NCBI RefSeq assembly: GCF_013373365.1
Contig: NZ_CP035925.1
Coordinates: 2,294,001-2,358,000, forward strand
Reading direction: 5' to 3'
DNA length: 64,000 nucleotides
Origin: Lentibacillus sp. CBA3610
GTDB taxonomy: Bacteria > Bacillota > Bacilli > Bacillales > Amphibacillaceae
Under the pieces are notes generated by a model. That model was not told where the DNA came from. It searched no databases and saw nothing but the letters and a program-made list of their open reading frames with translations. The translations under genes were made by a program, and so were the position numbers. Shown piece after piece: positions 27,971-36,905 of the stretch (within the stretch, counting starts at the first letter, position 1; each line of letters starts with the position of its first letter).

Positions 27971-28807
27971 ATGAAAAAACTTACGACCGATTTGATCATG
28001 ATTGTTATCGGCGCGCTGCTTTATGCTTTGGCACTGACCTTTCTGGCAATCCCGAATAACCTTGCAGACGGCGGACTTCCCGGGATGTCATTAATCCTGT
28101 TCTATGCATTCGGGTGGTCACCGGGTATCGTAAACTTTATACTGGCATCCATTATTTTACTGATTGGCTACCGGGTATTGCCAAGGCGCACCATATTCCT
28201 GACCGTGATAACAGCGCCGCTCCTGTCATTCTTCATCTTTATAACGGAACAACAGGTTGAATCATTGGGGGATCCACTTGTTTCAGCCATTTTCGCCGGT
28301 TTCTTCATTGGCATTGGCGCAGGACTTATCCTAAGAACCGGCAGTTCCATGGGCGGAACCAGTGTCATTGCACGCATGCTGCATCACAACTTCGGCTGGG
28401 ATCTGACACGGACGAACTTTACGCTTGACGCATTGATTGTATCATCCGGCCTGTTGATCATCGGACCGCTTAATACGATGTATACGATCGTTTCACTATT
28501 TGTCGGCAAGAAAGCGACAGATATCATCCTGGAAGGGCTTGACACACGCAAAGCCGTCAGTGTTATTTCCGCCTATGCCCCGGAGATCACCGATGAAGTC
28601 GTTCAGCAAATGAAAACAAGCGCAACGGTGTTTGAGGGCTATGGCGGCTATATGAAAGACAATGCCGATATGGCTTATATTATCATTAACAAATACCAGA
28701 TCATGAAACTGAAACGCATCATAAACGACGTCGATGACAGGGCCTTTGTTGTCATTCACGACGTTCGTGATGTATTTGGCGGCAGTTTTTCCTGGGCAAA
28801 AAAATGA
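27971..28807 (+). CDS. YitT-family membrane protein (DUF161/DUF2179)
   Basis: About 278 residues with five hydrophobic segments (YitT membrane domain, roughly residues 5-165, including NLADGGLPGMSLIL and GGTSVIARMLHH). A cytosolic DUF2179 domain follows at about 195-275 (DIILEGLDTRKAVSVIS, ending VRDVFGGSFSWAKK). The start at 27971 follows AAGGAG with good spacing; the frame is open further upstream without support. Function of the family is not established. Confidence 0.88.
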   Translation: MKKLTTDLIMIVIGALLYALALTFLAIPNNLADGGLPGMSLILFYAFGWSPGIVNFILASIILLIGYRVLPRRTIFLTVITAPLLSFFIFITEQQVESLGDPLVSAIFAGFFIGIGAGLILRTGSSMGGTSVIARMLHHNFGWDLTRTNFTLDALIVSSGLLIIGPLNTMYTIVSLFVGKKATDIILEGLDTRKAVSVISAYAPEITDEVVQQMKTSATVFEGYGGYMKDNADMAYIIINKYQIMKLKRIINDVDDRAFVVIHDVRDVFGGSFSWAKK

Positions 28808-29023
28808 CAGGGACGAGATTGAGTTCCATAGACTAGAGAGGGCTTCTTGATGACGACTCCACTGCTTGTGAATGCCGTGTCAGATTCGAAAGAGCCCTCA
28901 CGCTGGTACTACTATGCAAAGCAATCGCGTTCTGGTCTCCATCGGCATAATTCCCGCATTTCTCCTGCCGTATTGATCGCAAATTTTCATACTTTCCCTG
29001 ATTCTTCATCCTCTTGCTCTATC

Positions 29024-32000
29024 CTACTCCCACCGCTTCAACCTCTCAATCACCTTCCGATAAAACGTGGACGCTAAAGTTGTTTTGCCATCTGCTGTTT
29101 TCTGCTTGTGCCATTCATTATAGCTTGCCACCGCAATTAAAATGGATCCGGCTATCAGGAGGTAAGCCCACCATGGCATGTTCCCCCAGTAGTCCCGGGT
29201 TTGCAGCAAAACGTTCAGCAGTAATACGCCTGCACCGACAAAGAAGAATGCCTTTATCTGATAAGCCATTCCACCAAGCAGCGAGGCGAGGGAAAGCACA
29301 CCGATAATCAACGCATCATAAATCGTCGAGCTTGCGAGACCATCCTGGATCAGCATGAGTGACACAACGACCAGAACAGCCCATTGTAAATTGTTCACCA
29401 GCGATTTATGCTGTCTGTCAGCGATTTTTTTCAGGACAATCATGGCGGCCACCCATGGCAGGGCATACAGCTCCCGCTCAATTATATCCGGTATCTGCAC
29501 ATTGCCAAGCAGCACATAATAGGGCTGCAGGAAATAGACGCAAGCACTGAATGTCACCCATTTTGCCGGAACATACGGTATTCGTTTTCGCTGCCCGATC
29601 AAAAACAGTGAAATCAGCAGGCCGGGCAATAGTTTAGTCCATAGCGCTTCTGTTGTGACCGCATATAAATTAAATAACGCAACAAAACCGATGATCGAAT
29701 ACCAATCAATTTTATACGGTATTTCCCTATCCGTTCGCGTTTGATAGATAACCGGATACATCAGCCAACCAGCAACTGCAAGAAGCCCGGCAAATCCGAC
29801 AAGTCGCACCGACATGAAATACGCCGGTGATAACAGCGCATCATCATATCGCCATAAAATACTATAAACAAGCACAAGCGGAACAACAGTAAATAGATCC
29901 CATTGTTCCCGATGCATCATAAACAGCGTCAACACAGCATAAAGCAGCGTCAAAGCAAATAACGTCACATCAAAATCCGGCACGAGCATGAATGTGAAAA
30001 TGCCAAATACGGAAAAAGGAATCACGTAAAAAGCAATGCGTCTCGTCCATGCCGCTTTACTGATATACCATCCGACAGCCATCAGAATACTGGTGGCCAA
30101 TGCCGCATATTGAATGGGCTCTGCCAGATCCAGCAGCACAAACCATTGAACGATTCCAATCCAAAATGTGAAAAAACCACCATATAAAAAGCATAAAATC
30201 CGCCATTCGGCACGCGCCCAGCGCAGGCTTAAACCATAAAGGGCAGCAGCGATTAAAAAGGCCCAGACCGTTTCTTCCCCAAAAAATAGGAGACTCGTCA
30301 ATAAAGCGAACGGTAAGAATAGATGCCCTGCCCACCAAAAACTTTTCCTGAGACCCGTATCATGCTTGTTAATCAAGACACCGACAATCAGGAGCAGAAC
30401 CGCCCCGATCACAAATTGCAGTGACTGGAAAAGGTCCGATTGAATTGTCATTTCCGAATGAATTGCGTAAAGAACAGTCATGTAAAACAACAGGGAAATA
30501 CCGCTGACAACATACGATACGACCATCCAGCCCATTTTCCGGTAAAGCAAGTAAGCCATTGCCACCCCGCCCAGCATGATCACCGAGCGCAACACAGCAT
30601 CGAAATCAAAGGTCAGTGTGAGCCACATTCCCAGCCCGTAAAATCCATAAGCTGTGAAAAATGTATGTTCCGCAAAAGCTTGTCGATAAACTTGCTTCCA
30701 CCCAAAGCTTGCCAAGAGAACAACAAGACCTGCCAACACAAAACTCTCAGCCTCCATTGGCTCACTGCCGTATAAAGTACTTCCCCCATTTGCAGCTGCA
30801 TAGAACATCATAACGGCAAGCCCCAATGATACGGCATGAAGCCACGATGAACCTTTACCCACAGTCGTCCTTTTTTCATACCGTTCCATAAGCAATGTGG
30901 TAATGCTTAGGAGCATCAGCATCGTTCCTGTCTGCCACCAATTCAGCAATAAAAAATCGGCCAGCACAGCAAGCAGCATGACAACGCCGCCGACATCGCG
31001 GGAACTTTCCTTCATCCGCTGGAAAAAAGACAAATGCATCAAACATCCAAAGATGGCATAGAGGAATAACCCTGTGACAAATATCGGCAGCATAAATTCG
31101 TCATAACCAAACCAATCCCTGCTGAACAAAACAACTTCATATAACGCACTCATCAAAAATATAGGACTTAAGTAAGCAAACAATAGCCGCTTTGTCATAT
31201 TGGCAAGAAATGCGAAATTTAAAGCAATCAGCACATACGCCAGCAGCAGGACAAACGATGGTTCATTCATTCTCAGGATAATTCCCTCAAAGCTGATGTA
31301 CAAAAATGCACACAGCGACACGACGGCACTTGTGTAACGAAAGATTCGTTTTAACGCATGATCATCATCAATGAATCGCGGAATGGCTAAAAATACAAAT
31401 CCTAACAAAGCATAACCAATAGCACCAGCTTCCTGCAGAACCGAAAACTCAATCAGCTGATAGGCGCCATAAACAAGCATGGCACTAAAAACAAAGCTGT
31501 ATTCCTTATGCTCCGTTACATAAATCATGGCAAAATAAATAACCGCCGTAAGCAGTACACTAAAGCCATACATCATCTCATGATCATAAAACGAAAGCAT
31601 TAGCAATGTCGAAAGGATCAGACTGCACTGTATATAGAGAACAAATTCCTTCATAAACAACGTGATGCGCTGCTTATTTTTGAACCTTGCGTAGCCTAAT
31701 AGAAGCAATCCATTAAACAGCATGATGCCAAGGTAAAAGCCATCGACCGGCAAATATAACGCCGCCAGAAGAAGCCCAGCCAAAACCGTCACCGTAATAT
31801 AGGAGAACCAGACAAACAATCGCGATGACAGTTTGTCGGCAAGCACCACATAAACTGGCAGCATCACGAGACTGCCGGCAGCCCCAAATAAATAACGTCC
31901 CGCACCGGTAAATGAAAAATAAGGACCAAGCAATTCAAAATAACCGACAGATAAAATCGCTATCGGTAAAAACAAACTGCCAAGCACATAAAAAGCGAAT

Positions 32001-32452
32001 GCCGTTTTTTCGATTTTCAAAACACGCATCGTCAGTACCGCGAGACCAAAAAATAGCAGTGAAACGATCATCATTAATCCAGATTTCATCCAATTGGCCA
32101 GCGTATCCCATGTACTTGTCGCCAGAACCAGTCCACCAATCAAAAGCAGCACAACCCCAAGATTTAATGACCAGGTAATATTGCGCTCTCGAATTTCTTT
32201 TGGCGATAATGTTTTCTTTTCTTTAACCGGATCCGTTTCCGGAAATTCACTGGATTGATCGTCATCCGTGGTCTCCATATCGTGCATTGCTTTTTCTGCT
32301 TCTGCTTCCTGTTGTTTAAGATCTGCATAATACTGATTGTGTGCTTTCACAACGTGTGTGTGCACGTCTGATGATATGTATTCAGCCTCTTCCAGCTTTT
32401 CCAGTTCTTTCTTGACTGTTTGCTGTGTTAACCTGATTTCTGACTGATCCAT
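29024..32452 (-). CDS. Very large polytopic membrane protein, function unknown
   Basis: 1142 residues. Residues 1-90 are soluble and charged with a coiled-coil tendency (KELEKLEEAEY, LKQQEAEAEKAM) and an acidic linker. From about 95 to the end there are more than 25 closely spaced hydrophobic segments with short loops (SLNLGVVLLLIGGLVLAT first, WAYLLIAGSILIAVASYNEW last). No catalytic motif is visible. The layout resembles uncharacterised multi-spanning proteins of Bacillales with an N-terminal tail and DUF2157-like helices. GGGGGAAGG precedes the ATG. The TatD gene lies upstream on the same strand. Confidence 0.8.
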   Translation of the reverse strand: MDQSEIRLTQQTVKKELEKLEEAEYISSDVHTHVVKAHNQYYADLKQQEAEAEKAMHDMETTDDDQSSEFPETDPVKEKKTLSPKEIRERNITWSLNLGVVLLLIGGLVLATSTWDTLANWMKSGLMMIVSLLFFGLAVLTMRVLKIEKTAFAFYVLGSLFLPIAILSVGYFELLGPYFSFTGAGRYLFGAAGSLVMLPVYVVLADKLSSRLFVWFSYITVTVLAGLLLAALYLPVDGFYLGIMLFNGLLLLGYARFKNKQRITLFMKEFVLYIQCSLILSTLLMLSFYDHEMMYGFSVLLTAVIYFAMIYVTEHKEYSFVFSAMLVYGAYQLIEFSVLQEAGAIGYALLGFVFLAIPRFIDDDHALKRIFRYTSAVVSLCAFLYISFEGIILRMNEPSFVLLLAYVLIALNFAFLANMTKRLLFAYLSPIFLMSALYEVVLFSRDWFGYDEFMLPIFVTGLFLYAIFGCLMHLSFFQRMKESSRDVGGVVMLLAVLADFLLLNWWQTGTMLMLLSITTLLMERYEKRTTVGKGSSWLHAVSLGLAVMMFYAAANGGSTLYGSEPMEAESFVLAGLVVLLASFGWKQVYRQAFAEHTFFTAYGFYGLGMWLTLTFDFDAVLRSVIMLGGVAMAYLLYRKMGWMVVSYVVSGISLLFYMTVLYAIHSEMTIQSDLFQSLQFVIGAVLLLIVGVLINKHDTGLRKSFWWAGHLFLPFALLTSLLFFGEETVWAFLIAAALYGLSLRWARAEWRILCFLYGGFFTFWIGIVQWFVLLDLAEPIQYAALATSILMAVGWYISKAAWTRRIAFYVIPFSVFGIFTFMLVPDFDVTLFALTLLYAVLTLFMMHREQWDLFTVVPLVLVYSILWRYDDALLSPAYFMSVRLVGFAGLLAVAGWLMYPVIYQTRTDREIPYKIDWYSIIGFVALFNLYAVTTEALWTKLLPGLLISLFLIGQRKRIPYVPAKWVTFSACVYFLQPYYVLLGNVQIPDIIERELYALPWVAAMIVLKKIADRQHKSLVNNLQWAVLVVVSLMLIQDGLASSTIYDALIIGVLSLASLLGGMAYQIKAFFFVGAGVLLLNVLLQTRDYWGNMPWWAYLLIAGSILIAVASYNEWHKQKTADGKTTLASTFYRKVIERLKRWE

Positions 32453-32527
32453 GAAACCTTCCCCCTTACTGTAGCCCTATTCCACCACAAGTTCCGAAAT
32501 GTCATAGACCCCTTCTATATCAGAAAG

Positions 32528-33304
32528 TCACACCCCATAAAACCAGCTCGTATTCTCATATAAACGGTCATAAACCAACTGTAACGGTATACGTTTTATC
32601 ATAGCCATTTCATAGATAGACCGGCGAATCATATCAGGGTGTGTCATTTTGCCGTCAAAAATCCCTTCAAATGACCATGGCCCATCTGTCTCCACCATCA
32701 TTTTCTCAAGCGGATATTGACGTACCAGCTTCCGCGTTTTTTCCTTATATACAATATCCGGCGTGACCGACACAAAATAACCGTTTCTTGCCATCCGTTC
32801 CACCGTTCGTGCGTCTCCTTTAAACCAATGAAAGTGAGCTTTAATTGACGAATGTTTCTCCAGCAGATCGCATACCACCGGTGCATCATCATAGATTGCG
32901 TGCAGGACAACCGGTTTATCAAGCTCTACCGCTTTTTGAATGAACATTCGCAAAATCGCCATATACGCTTCCCGCTTATCCGCTTTGCCTTCCTGGCGTG
33001 AATAATACGGCAACCCGACTTCCCCGACAGCCGTCATCTCATCTTGATGGTTATCAATCAATGCCAAGAGGTCCGCAACTTCTTCATCAGACGGCAACGG
33101 TTGTTCCGGGTGGAAACCAATTGCCGGTTTAATGCGGCTATCATACCTTGCCAACTGCAGGTTTTTCTGTGCTGACAGCAAATGATTTGAGACAGAGATC
33201 AGCGCATCCACACCACTCGCTTCCATTTCGCCAAGAATCAAGGATTGTTCATCGGGTTTATATATATCCAGATGAATATGCGCATCAATTATCCGCTCAA
33301 GCAT
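32528..33304 (-). CDS. TatD-family metal-dependent hydrolase
   Basis: Amidohydrolase-fold nuclease of about 258 residues. Metal ligands are in IIDAHIHLD at the start, AVGEVGLPYY, VVLHAIYDD, AHFHWFKGD and MMVETDGPWSFEG. Family members are DNA exonucleases used in repair or turnover. The start is taken at 33304 with GAGAGGG ten bases away; ATG 33310 is also possible. It is the upstream neighbour of the large membrane protein gene. Confidence 0.87.
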   Translation of the reverse strand: MLERIIDAHIHLDIYKPDEQSLILGEMEASGVDALISVSNHLLSAQKNLQLARYDSRIKPAIGFHPEQPLPSDEEVADLLALIDNHQDEMTAVGEVGLPYYSRQEGKADKREAYMAILRMFIQKAVELDKPVVLHAIYDDAPVVCDLLEKHSSIKAHFHWFKGDARTVERMARNGYFVSVTPDIVYKEKTRKLVRQYPLEKMMVETDGPWSFEGIFDGKMTHPDMIRRSIYEMAMIKRIPLQLVYDRLYENTSWFYGV

Positions 33305-33489
33305 AAACATCAAGCCCTCTCAGAAAAAAATAGATACCTGTACTCCCACAGGATGCGGAATAACTTAAACCTCAACGTCTCTGTTATCCTTTTTTCATTG
33401 TATTATAATTTGTCTTCTATTTATAGTTGGTCCCTGAAAAAATAATGAAACAAGTTCGATCTGGCACAACCCGACACTTGACCGCATAT

Positions 33490-33573
33490 AAAAAAGCTAC
33501 CATCCAAACTCACGAAGGAATGATAGCTTCTAAAATTATTTTTGATAAAATATTCGATTTTTTGGGGAAGTTA
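33490..33573 (-). repeat. Dispersed terminator-like repeat, copy 1
   Basis: AAAAAAGCTACCAT, then TCACGAAGGAATGATAGC and an A/T-rich tail ending in GGGGAAGT. It resembles 38463-38547 closely. On the minus strand AGCTATCATTCC pairs with GGATGGTAGCT followed by TTTTTT, so it may terminate transcription from the FMN reductase gene. Confidence 0.55.
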
Positions 33574-33590
33574 CAGGCACTTAAAATTTC

Positions 33591-33716
33591 CCCGTACGAT
33601 TTGGGGTGGTTCTCGCGCAGGTCGGGGTGGGTCTCGCTCGATTTAAGCTGGTTCTCGCACGATTCAAGACGGCTCTCGCACGGTTTGAGTTCACTTTCGC
33701 GCGGTTTAACAGAAAG
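33591..33716. repeat. 21-bp-period array, CTCGCACGATT-type core
   Basis: Six consecutive 21-base units starting at 33591, 33612, 33633, 33654, 33675 and 33696, with cores such as CTCGCGCAGGT, CTCGCTCGATT and CTCGCACGATT and diverged second halves. It has the same period and nearly the same core as the array at 25320-25592. No coding support. Confidence 0.8.
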
Positions 33717-33777
33717 GTTTACAGCAGCTGCTGAAAACCAGCATTCTTTTCAATACCACCCTGCAGCCAGAGCCGAC

Positions 33778-34329
33778 TTACCGCTCCGTCCGCTCATTAA
33801 TACTCCGCTGCAAAAACAGGATTTCATCAGCAAGATTTCGCAGTCGCTTTGCCACTATGTTATCGATAATTTCTTCACTTTCCACATCGAAGCAATCATT
33901 CTGAACGAAAACATTCCCTGTCGGCACCAGCCCTTTAAAATAAGAAAGAACGGGTTTCAGCTGATATTCGGTTACAAGGAAATGTTTCTCGGACAAGCCT
34001 GTTGCGACAATGCCGGTCACCTTATTTTTAAAAGCATATTCCGGAATATGATCCAGCAAATTTTTCAATACTCCGGAGATAGAAGCCTGATAAATCGGTG
34101 TACCAAACACCAAACAATCGGCAGACATGATTTTCTCAGCCACCGGCCAGGTATCATCTTCAAAGTAAGCAAGCGGGGAACCGTCAGCGAATGATAGTTC
34201 ATAATCCCTAAGATCAATGAGTTCTGTCTTCACAGATTTATCCATCAGCTTAGCAGCTTCCAGAACATCATAAACTGCTTTAGATGTCTTATTCCCGGCC
34301 AAAGTTCCTGATACGCCAACTAACTTCAA
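33778..34329 (-). CDS. NAD(P)H-dependent FMN reductase
   Basis: Flavodoxin-like oxidoreductase of 183 residues. It starts MKLVGVSGTLAGNKTSKAV (FMN phosphate loop) and contains DCLVFGTPIYQASISGVLKN and the GIVATGLSEKH strand, typical of the SsuE/MsuE/ArsH-like NADPH-dependent FMN reductase family. GAGGAGG precedes the start. It could supply reduced flavin to a monooxygenase, but none is encoded nearby. Confidence 0.86.
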   Translation of the reverse strand: MKLVGVSGTLAGNKTSKAVYDVLEAAKLMDKSVKTELIDLRDYELSFADGSPLAYFEDDTWPVAEKIMSADCLVFGTPIYQASISGVLKNLLDHIPEYAFKNKVTGIVATGLSEKHFLVTEYQLKPVLSYFKGLVPTGNVFVQNDCFDVESEEIIDNIVAKRLRNLADEILFLQRSINERTER

Positions 34330-34401
34330 TATTACGCCTCCTCGCCATCCAAACGTTTATTGTTGCGCATGCATTCTTCTCAAAATATGCAGCATATCAT
34401 T

Positions 34402-34454
34402 GGGGGACTGTCCCTCACCGCTTTAACGCGTTACTGTGATGGGGGACTGTCCCC
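34402..34454. repeat. Paired GGGGACTGTCCCC module (type C), copy 1
   Basis: Two palindromic GGGGGACTGTCCC units separated by a conserved spacer containing CCGCTTTAACGCGTTAC. Its twin is at 35287-35340; together they bracket the Cof-type phosphatase gene. Confidence 0.85.
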
Positions 34455-34471
34455 GCAAAATCGAACGTCCT

Positions 34472-35251
34472 TCACTTCAACAGTCCCGCCATCTTCAGTC
34501 CATGCCAAATACCGTCCTCATGAACACCTTTCGTCACACTGCCGGCCGCTTTTTTCACGACATCTGCAGCGTTTCCCATCGCAATACTGTTTTGAACGGA
34601 TTTTAGCATTGGAATATCGTTCAATCCGTCACCGAATGCATAAATATCAGCCGCCGGGATCTGCAGCTCGCGAACCAGCTTGCTGATGCCGGCCGCTTTG
34701 GAACCGCCGGCGGGCATAACGTCCACAGAATATTGATGCCAGCGGACAAAATCGAGCTGATCAAATGTCTGGTCGTATTCTGTTTCCCCGTCAGCCGTAC
34801 AGAATAACAGTGTCTGATAAACCTCGCTATTCCGGTAAAAATCCGGATTATATTTGATTTCCTGATCAATCTTCAGTGAGCCAGTTGCCTCATTAATATG
34901 CGGATGATTCCGTGTATTGGCATACCAGTCCTCATGATTGAGATGGACAAGCGGATGATTGCGCTCAGCCGCGTATTTTTCCAGTGCCGCAAGATGATCG
35001 GGTTTGAGCGGATTTTTGTAAATCGTTTCATCATTATGCACAACGTACTGCCCATTAATGCTGACATACGTGCCAATATTTAATTCGTCGAGTAATGGTA
35101 AGAACGCAAATGGCGCACGGCCTGTTGCGATTGCCACAAAATGACCGCCCGCCTGCAATTCCGCAATAGCCTGCCTCGTCGATTCCGGCAGCCGCTTCTC
35201 ATCATCAAGCAACGTCCCATCTATATCAAAGAAAATCAACTTCTGCTTCAT
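34472..35251 (-). CDS. Cof-type HAD-family phosphatase
   Basis: Phosphatase of 259 residues with all four HAD motifs: FFDIDGTLLDD (nucleophile Asp), IATGRAP, the Lys in GGSKAAGISKL and FGDGLNDIPML. The C2-type cap between motifs II and III assigns it to the Cof/YidA group, which acts on sugar phosphates or flavin nucleotides. GAGGATGAGAC precedes the ATG. Bracketed by the two type C repeat modules. Confidence 0.9.
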   Translation of the reverse strand: MKQKLIFFDIDGTLLDDEKRLPESTRQAIAELQAGGHFVAIATGRAPFAFLPLLDELNIGTYVSINGQYVVHNDETIYKNPLKPDHLAALEKYAAERNHPLVHLNHEDWYANTRNHPHINEATGSLKIDQEIKYNPDFYRNSEVYQTLLFCTADGETEYDQTFDQLDFVRWHQYSVDVMPAGGSKAAGISKLVRELQIPAADIYAFGDGLNDIPMLKSVQNSIAMGNAADVVKKAAGSVTKGVHEDGIWHGLKMAGLLK

Positions 35252-35286
35252 GTCTCATCCTCGTTTCATAAGTATATATTCTTCTC

Positions 35287-35340
35287 GGGGGGACTGTCCC
35301 CTACCGCTTTAACGCGTTACCGTGATGGGGGACTGTCCCC
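35287..35340. repeat. Paired GGGGACTGTCCCC module (type C), copy 2
   Basis: GGGGGACTGTCCCC, the spacer CTTTAACGCGTTACCG, then GGGGGACTGTCCCC again. Nearly identical to 34402-34454 over the whole 53 bases. Confidence 0.85.
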
Positions 35341-35362
35341 TACTAACATTCTATCACAAACT

Positions 35363-35389
35363 GGGACAAAGGGTCAGGCCGCGCGTCCC
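35363..35389 (+). repeat. GGGAC...GTCCC palindromic repeat (type A)
   Basis: GGGACAAAGGGTCAGGCC followed by GCGCGTCCC, a slightly diverged copy of the element at 22049. It lies just past the stop of the CAP-domain gene. Confidence 0.75.
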
Positions 35390-35398
35390 CATCCCGAC

Positions 35399-36040
35399 CT
35401 ACCTCGGTGTCATGAACATTTGTGTCCAATAGGTTCCATACTTGAGCCCGTCCGCTTCGACATAGCCAACTCCGATGTGTGTAAATCCTTCTTTTAAAAT
35501 ATTTTCACGGTGCCCCTCACTGTTCATCCATCCTTCTACTACTTGTTCGGGACTGCGTTGACCGGCCGCAATATTCTCGCCGGCCAGGCGGAAGGTGAAA
35601 TCGAACTGCTCCATCATATCGAATGGGGAACCGTACGTTGGCGATGTATGACTGAAATAGTTGTTGTCTGCCATGTCCTGTGATTTCTTCCGTGCGAGAC
35701 TGCTTAAGCGATTATCCATTTCCAGCGGCTCCAAGTCTCGCTTTTCCCGTTCATCATTCACAAGCTTCACGACTTCCTTTTCATAGGTGGAAGGATCGGT
35801 TGCATCCGTATCCGGCGTCCCCTCTTGCGTTTCCTCTCCTGATTGAATTAGCTGATTTAAGTCTTCTGTATATTCTCTGATGCTTATATCCTGATCTGTA
35901 AACCATTCTTGTATGTCCGCCGCCCATTGTTCAAAGGTATCAAATGCCAGCTTATCAGGATCCCATGTTTCCTGGACCGCAGCCGGAGTTCTGATCGATA
36001 CCATAAATAAAATGGCGACCAATATGAATAACCGTTTCAT
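35399..36040 (-). CDS. Secreted CAP/SCP-domain protein
   Basis: About 213 residues. An N-terminal signal segment (KRLFILVAILFMVSI) and a variable linker are followed by a CAP domain from about residue 90, with VKLVNDEREKRDLEPLE, NNYFSHTSPTYGSPF, LAGENIAAGQ and the SEGHRENILKEGFTHIGVGY signature. The start at 36040 follows GGAGGAG by nine bases. It resembles the extracellular CAP proteins of sporulating bacilli (YkwD type). Function not defined. Confidence 0.88.
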   Translation of the reverse strand: MKRLFILVAILFMVSIRTPAAVQETWDPDKLAFDTFEQWAADIQEWFTDQDISIREYTEDLNQLIQSGEETQEGTPDTDATDPSTYEKEVVKLVNDEREKRDLEPLEMDNRLSSLARKKSQDMADNNYFSHTSPTYGSPFDMMEQFDFTFRLAGENIAAGQRSPEQVVEGWMNSEGHRENILKEGFTHIGVGYVEADGLKYGTYWTQMFMTPR

Positions 36041-36500
36041 TGGTTTGTACTCCTCCATTCGCAAACCTGTCCCATAGCTGAATGACGTTTATATTACAAA
36101 AGCTCTTTATTGATCTGCGAGTCTTTCACATGCCTTCTCTATTCATCCTATCTTCATTTCTATTATACACATAAACAGGCAACGCGAACAAAATCGCGGA
36201 CTGAAGTGCTCTTTCTTGAACACCAGCACAAAGTATTCACATATTGCTATTCTTTTTGATTCACATTCGGGATTAAAAAAACGGGTCAACACTAAAATCT
36301 ATGGTTGATATTAGTGGATAACTATGGTAACAAGACTGACTAGCGGAGGAAAAACACGGAGACTGATATGAACGAAACTGTCAAGGACCTCCGCACAATT
36401 TTTTGAATGTGATTTTTGGACAACTTTAAGCGAAGGGTCTGAATTGGGCCCTTTGTTCAATAAGTAATATGCCATAAGCAGAAATGTGCAAACTAATGCC

Positions 36501-36606
36501 TTCTTCTTAGCTTGCCAAACCCTCCCTCCTATATCTGAAGGATTGTCAAGTGCTCTCCTTGACGATCCTTCAGATATAGGAGATACTCATACAAAGCTAA
36601 GAAGAA
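36501..36606. repeat. Long two-step inverted repeat (hairpin element)
   Basis: A 25-bp arm at 36526-36550 pairs with 36558-36582 (one G-T mismatch, seven-base loop). An outer 13-bp arm TTCTTCTTAGCTT at 36501 pairs with AAGCTAAGAAGAA at 36594, leaving a small asymmetric bulge. There is no T-run. It could be a miniature inverted-repeat element or a structured RNA. Confidence 0.8.
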
Positions 36607-36905
36607 TGGAAGTTCCTCCTTTCTTCATAGGTTGTGAAGAAGAGAAATACACGGCATGAAGGCAAAAATCTCTGCTCCGGTAAGAAGAACTGATAATCCG
36701 TGGGTTTCTCACATTATATTCTTTCCGTATAAGGATCTGTCACGGAACTCCTGGCGTGCGTTCACCAATGGCTGGCTAGCACAAAGTCTCCCGTCGTGCG
36801 TTATTCCTTTACGGTTTTTTATCTTTGCCTCCAAGCCCTATATTCTTTCCTTTTCCCATTAATCCTGCAGTTTCAGTTTCCGAATAATATGCCTTTATAC
36901 GTAAC

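Noticed and set aside
28808..29023. Possible terminator built on AGGGCT / AGCCCT between the YitT and large membrane protein genes
   Set aside because: The arms are about 60 bases apart, with short pairing and no T-run on either strand.
33427..34194. 255-codon ORF on the plus strand
   Set aside because: It runs through the 21-bp array and then antisense to the FMN reductase gene. It is an artefact of both.
35141..35497. Plus-strand ORF containing GGLSPTALTRYRDGGLSP
   Set aside because: It is the translation of the paired GGGGACTGTCCCC module and lies antisense to other genes.
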